From Spartobacteria bacterium (GTDB lineage Bacteria > Verrucomicrobiota > Verrucomicrobiia > Chthoniobacterales > UBA10450), in NCBI GenBank assembly GCA_003134765.1, contig PLCM01000032.1, forward strand, positions 1 to 64,000: DNA of 64,000 nucleotides, in the 5' to 3' direction. Shown piece after piece: positions 61,799 through 64,000 of the stretch. Every line of letters begins with the position of its first letter. The stretch's first letter is position 1. Position numbers and translations under genes: made by a program. The notes below the pieces were generated by a model. It saw only the letters and a list, made by a program, of their open reading frames with translations, ran no database searches and was not told the DNA's origin.

Positions 61799-61842
61799 CC
61801 TTGTTTGATTTCGAGCTCACAATGTTGTGTTACGTTACAACG

Positions 61843-62643
61843 ATGTCCGATAAACCGGCCAAGCTGAAGATCGCCGGCCGTGAGTTTGCCTCGCGGCTGC
61901 TGGTGGGCACCGGGAAATTCGGATCGAACGAGTTGATGCGCGATGCTCTGATCGCGAGCGGAACCGAGATCGTAACGGTGGCGCTGCGGCGCGCCGATCT
62001 TTCCGGCAAACACGACGCCTTCGCGAACATTCTCGATTTTATCGATCCGAAACGTTTTCTGCTTTTGCCGAACACGAGCGGGGCGCGGAACGCTGAAGAA
62101 GCCGTGCGACTGGCGCGGCTCGCGGTGGCGGCCGGCCTCCCAAACTGGGTGAAGCTGGAGATTCATCCGGACGCACGCTATTTGTTGCCCGACCCGGTGG
62201 AAACGCTGGCTGCCGCGGAAATTCTCGTGAAGGAAGGGTTCGTTGTTTTGCCTTACATCAACGCGGATCCGGTCCTGGCGAAACGGTTACAGGATGTCGG
62301 GACCGCCACCGTAATGCCGCTCGGCTCACCCATCGGGAGTAATCGAGGAATCGAAACGCGCGCGCAGATTGAGATCATCATCGAGCAGGCAACCGTGCCG
62401 GTGGTGGTGGATGCCGGCCTGGGCGCGCCTAGCCAGGCCGCCGAAGCGATGGAGATGGGGGCCGACGCAGTCCTGGTGAACACCGCCATCGCCATCGCGT
62501 CCGATCCGAGTCGAATGGCGCAGGCCTTTCGCAAAGCGGTCGAGGCCGGCCGCGAAGCGCGCGAGATTGGTTTGGCCGAAATGAGAACGAGCGCGTCGGC
62601 CACCAGCCCGCTCACCGGATTTTTCTCCGCACGCGGAGAATAA
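61843..62643 (+). CDS. thiG: Thiazole synthase
   Basis: 266 residues from ATG at 61843 (a start 14 codons earlier is in the repeat-near leader). The Schiff-base lysine lies in [20 protein letters not shown], and [40 protein letters not shown] and [20 protein letters not shown] are conserved. It builds the thiazole of thiamine from DXP, glycine-derived imine and ThiS thiocarboxylate. No thiS, thiH or TPP riboswitch is seen here. Confidence 0.97.
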   Translation: MSDKPAKLKIAGREFASRLLVGTGKFGSNELMRDALIASGTEIVTVALRRADLSGKHDAFANILDFIDPKRFLLLPNTSGARNAEEAVRLARLAVAAGLPNWVKLEIHPDARYLLPDPVETLAAAEILVKEGFVVLPYINADPVLAKRLQDVGTATVMPLGSPIGSNRGIETRAQIEIIIEQATVPVVVDAGLGAPSQAAEAMEMGADAVLVNTAIAIASDPSRMAQAFRKAVEAGREAREIGLAEMRTSASATSPLTGFFSARGE

Positions 62644-62659
62644 ATCTTCTGTAGCTCTT

Positions 62660-62737
62660 CTGTAGCCGCTGCCCTGTGGGCAGCGTCTGGATAGCGGCAT
62701 CGTTGCTCTCACGCTTCGCACAGCGAAGCGGCTACAG
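62660..62737. repeat. CTGTAGCCGC-family palindrome after thiG
   Basis: TCTGTAGCCGCTGCCCTGTG left and CACAGCGAAGCGGCTACAG right; between convergent genes. Confidence 0.85.
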
Positions 62738-62740
62738 AAA

Positions 62741-62965
62741 TCAAAGCGGGCGGAACAACACGCCGGCGTCGTTATAAAATTCCACCTGCCGCCCGCCGAC
62801 GCGGCGCACGAAACGCCAGCCATGCTGGCGAGTGATCTCGCGCAGTTCGTCATCCGAAAGCGTGCGGACGACTCGCAACTCCGACGGATGCGTCACGGAA
62901 TATTCCGGCTTCACCGCGAGCATTCGCGCGATTTTGGCGATGACCGCGGGCAATTGCTCGTCCAT
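62741..62965 (-). CDS. Small protein of unknown function
   Basis: 74 residues, no signal or membrane span (MDEQLPAVIAKIARMLAVKP, then HGWRFVRRVGGRQVEFYNDA). Basic, no cysteine. The compact composition is compatible with a real gene, but there is no family match by eye. Single gene convergent with thiG. Confidence 0.55.
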   Translation of the reverse strand: MDEQLPAVIAKIARMLAVKPEYSVTHPSELRVVRTLSDDELREITRQHGWRFVRRVGGRQVEFYNDAGVLFRPL

Positions 62966-63041
62966 CCCGTTACTCTCGCACAGGGGAGAGGAAGGTCACA
63001 AGGTTTGGCGGGGCGACGGGGCTGAGGTAGGTTCCGGCCCG

Positions 63042-64000
63042 ATGTTTTCCGAGACCGTCATCCTTCGGGGCCACATTATCGATTCGCTGATTCTGCCGAA
63101 GGTGCTCGACCAAATCCTGACCCAGGGCGGCGACTTCAAAATCGGCGAAATCAAGATTGGCCAGAACCGCGTCGATCAAAGCTACGCCCGTATCGAGGTC
63201 TCGGCGAAAACCCACGCGGTCCTCGACGAAATTGTCCTGCGTCTTCGCCAGCACGGGGCGGAAGTCCTGGAAAAAGCCGACGTGCAACTGGCGCCCGCGC
63301 CTGCCGACGGAGTTTTCCCGAAGGATTTCTACGTTACCACGAACCAGCAAACGTTTATTACGCTCGAGGGTGCCGAGATCGAAGTCCGACCGGCCTTGAT
63401 GGATTGCGCGGTAACGGTTGATCGCGAGGCGCGCCGCGCGACTGCGAAGAAGTTCCACGAAGTCCGCCGTGGAATGGAAATCGTCGTCGGCCACCAGGGA
63501 ATCAAAGTCGTGCCGGTTCAGCGTTCCACGTCGCGGACGGATGTTTTTGAATTCATGTCGACCAGCATCGCGCTTGAGAAACCGAAGAGCGGGGTGATTC
63601 GAGAGATGGCGACGGAGCTAAAGCGCGCCCGGGACGTGGGCGGCAAGATTCTGGTCGTGGCCGGTCCGGCGGTGGTGCATACCGGGGCGGTTCCGCATCT
63701 GGAGAAGTTGATCGAGTGGGGTTACATCGACCTTCTTTTCGGTGGGAATGCGATCGCGTTGCACGACATCGAGAACGCACTCTTCGGCACTTCGCTCGGG
63801 ATCAACCTGGAGCGGGGCTCCCTGGCGGAGCGCGGCCACGAAAATCAGATGCGCGCGATCAATGTTATCCGGGAAGCGGGGAGCATTTCGCGCGCGGTCG
63901 AAACCGGCACGCTCAAGAGCGGGATCATGTCTGCTTGCGTGCGCCACGGGGTGGAGTTCATCCTGGCGGGTTCGATCCGTGACGATGGCCCGCTGCCGGA
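63042..64000 (+). CDS. TIGR00300/LOR-SDH domain protein, cut by the right edge
   Basis: 319 codons in the window from ATG at 63042, open to the edge. LRGHIIDSLILPKVLDQILT and VVGHQGIKVVPV open the protein; RTDVFEFMSTSIALEKPKSG, VVAGPAVVHTGAVPHLEKLI, GGNAIALHDIENALFGTSLG and GHENQMRAINVIREAGSISR match the TIGR00300 group (LOR/SDH bifunctional-enzyme domain, including archaeal-type ornithine cyclodeaminases). The reaction is not certain: an ornithine/arginine or lysine catabolic role is possible. No neighbour in the window helps. Confidence 0.85.
   Translation, partial: MFSETVILRGHIIDSLILPKVLDQILTQGGDFKIGEIKIGQNRVDQSYARIEVSAKTHAVLDEIVLRLRQHGAEVLEKADVQLAPAPADGVFPKDFYVTTNQQTFITLEGAEIEVRPALMDCAVTVDREARRATAKKFHEVRRGMEIVVGHQGIKVVPVQRSTSRTDVFEFMSTSIALEKPKSGVIREMATELKRARDVGGKILVVAGPAVVHTGAVPHLEKLIEWGYIDLLFGGNAIALHDIENALFGTSLGINLERGSLAERGHENQMRAINVIREAGSISRAVETGTLKSGIMSACVRHGVEFILAGSIRDDGPLP

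Noticed and set aside
61799..61842. A TPP riboswitch before thiG.
   Set aside because: The leader between the repeat and the ATG is about 45 bases and lacks the conserved CTGAGA core.

Overview
The window looks like chromosomal DNA of a soil Verrucomicrobiota bacterium, probably near Chthoniobacterales/Udaeobacter. The reasons are the ECF sigma + Ser/Thr kinase-TPR pair, surface proteins with Pro/Thr/Ala linkers and a tandem 'NIATRLRVQTGENVLIGG' C-terminal module, an ADOP-type permease, and many long palindromic intergenic repeats. This is an inference from content; there is no rRNA or tRNA gene here to confirm it. I found no prophage, transposase, CRISPR array or replication origin.

Layout. 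0-10.1 kb: four secreted surface-protein genes on the minus strand (the first cut by the window edge and ending in an out-of-frame junction), with a small toxin-antitoxin pair and relics of a duplicated sigma-factor gene among them. 10.2-14.4 kb: an intact ECF sigma factor, a transmembrane Ser/Thr kinase with TPRs and a WYL regulator. 14.8-24.5 kb: CBS protein, pyrR-pyrB-pyrC, an Mrp-type Fe-S carrier ATPase, an ankyrin/L,D-transpeptidase fusion, pdxH, a methyltransferase and a macro-domain protein. 24.6-39.4 kb: hrpB, a DUF883-like protein, a phosphoribosyltransferase, a copper-type P-ATPase, a TauE/SafE relic, DUF1223, msrB, a VOC protein, a thioesterase, a MetX-like hydrolase, a PhzF-like protein, two unknown proteins and a large ADOP permease. 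39.7-45.4 kb: a periplasmic aldehyde oxidase-type molybdoenzyme (paoABC-like) with its XdhC and MocA maturation factors. 45.5-51.5 kb: a CDGSH protein and a metal-type module (TonB receptor, outer-membrane protein, sensor kinase, response regulator) with a shared operator-like dyad. 51.7-64 kb: rhodanese, sufE, rpoZ, carB, cyclophilin, N-carbamoylputrescine amidase, Cu/Zn SOD, a YhaM-type exoribonuclease, a solitary DNA methyltransferase, thiG and a TIGR00300/LOR-SDH protein running off the right edge.

How it fits together. Three themes stand out. First, the surface proteins share one C-terminal module and one upstream leader element, and a sigma factor is transcribed divergently from one of them, so they look like a sigma-controlled cell-surface regulon that has grown by tandem duplication. 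Second, the region is full of palindromic repeat families. They sit directly on gene ends and sometimes supply the stop codon; two lie in frame inside hrpB and carB. A duplicated segment gives a natural comparison of a site with and without one such element. Third, the pyrimidine genes (pyrRBC, carB), sulfur/Fe-S genes (rhodanese, sufE, Mrp, thiG) and metal handling (CopA, two-component system, SodC) are ordinary housekeeping or stress modules placed between the repeats.
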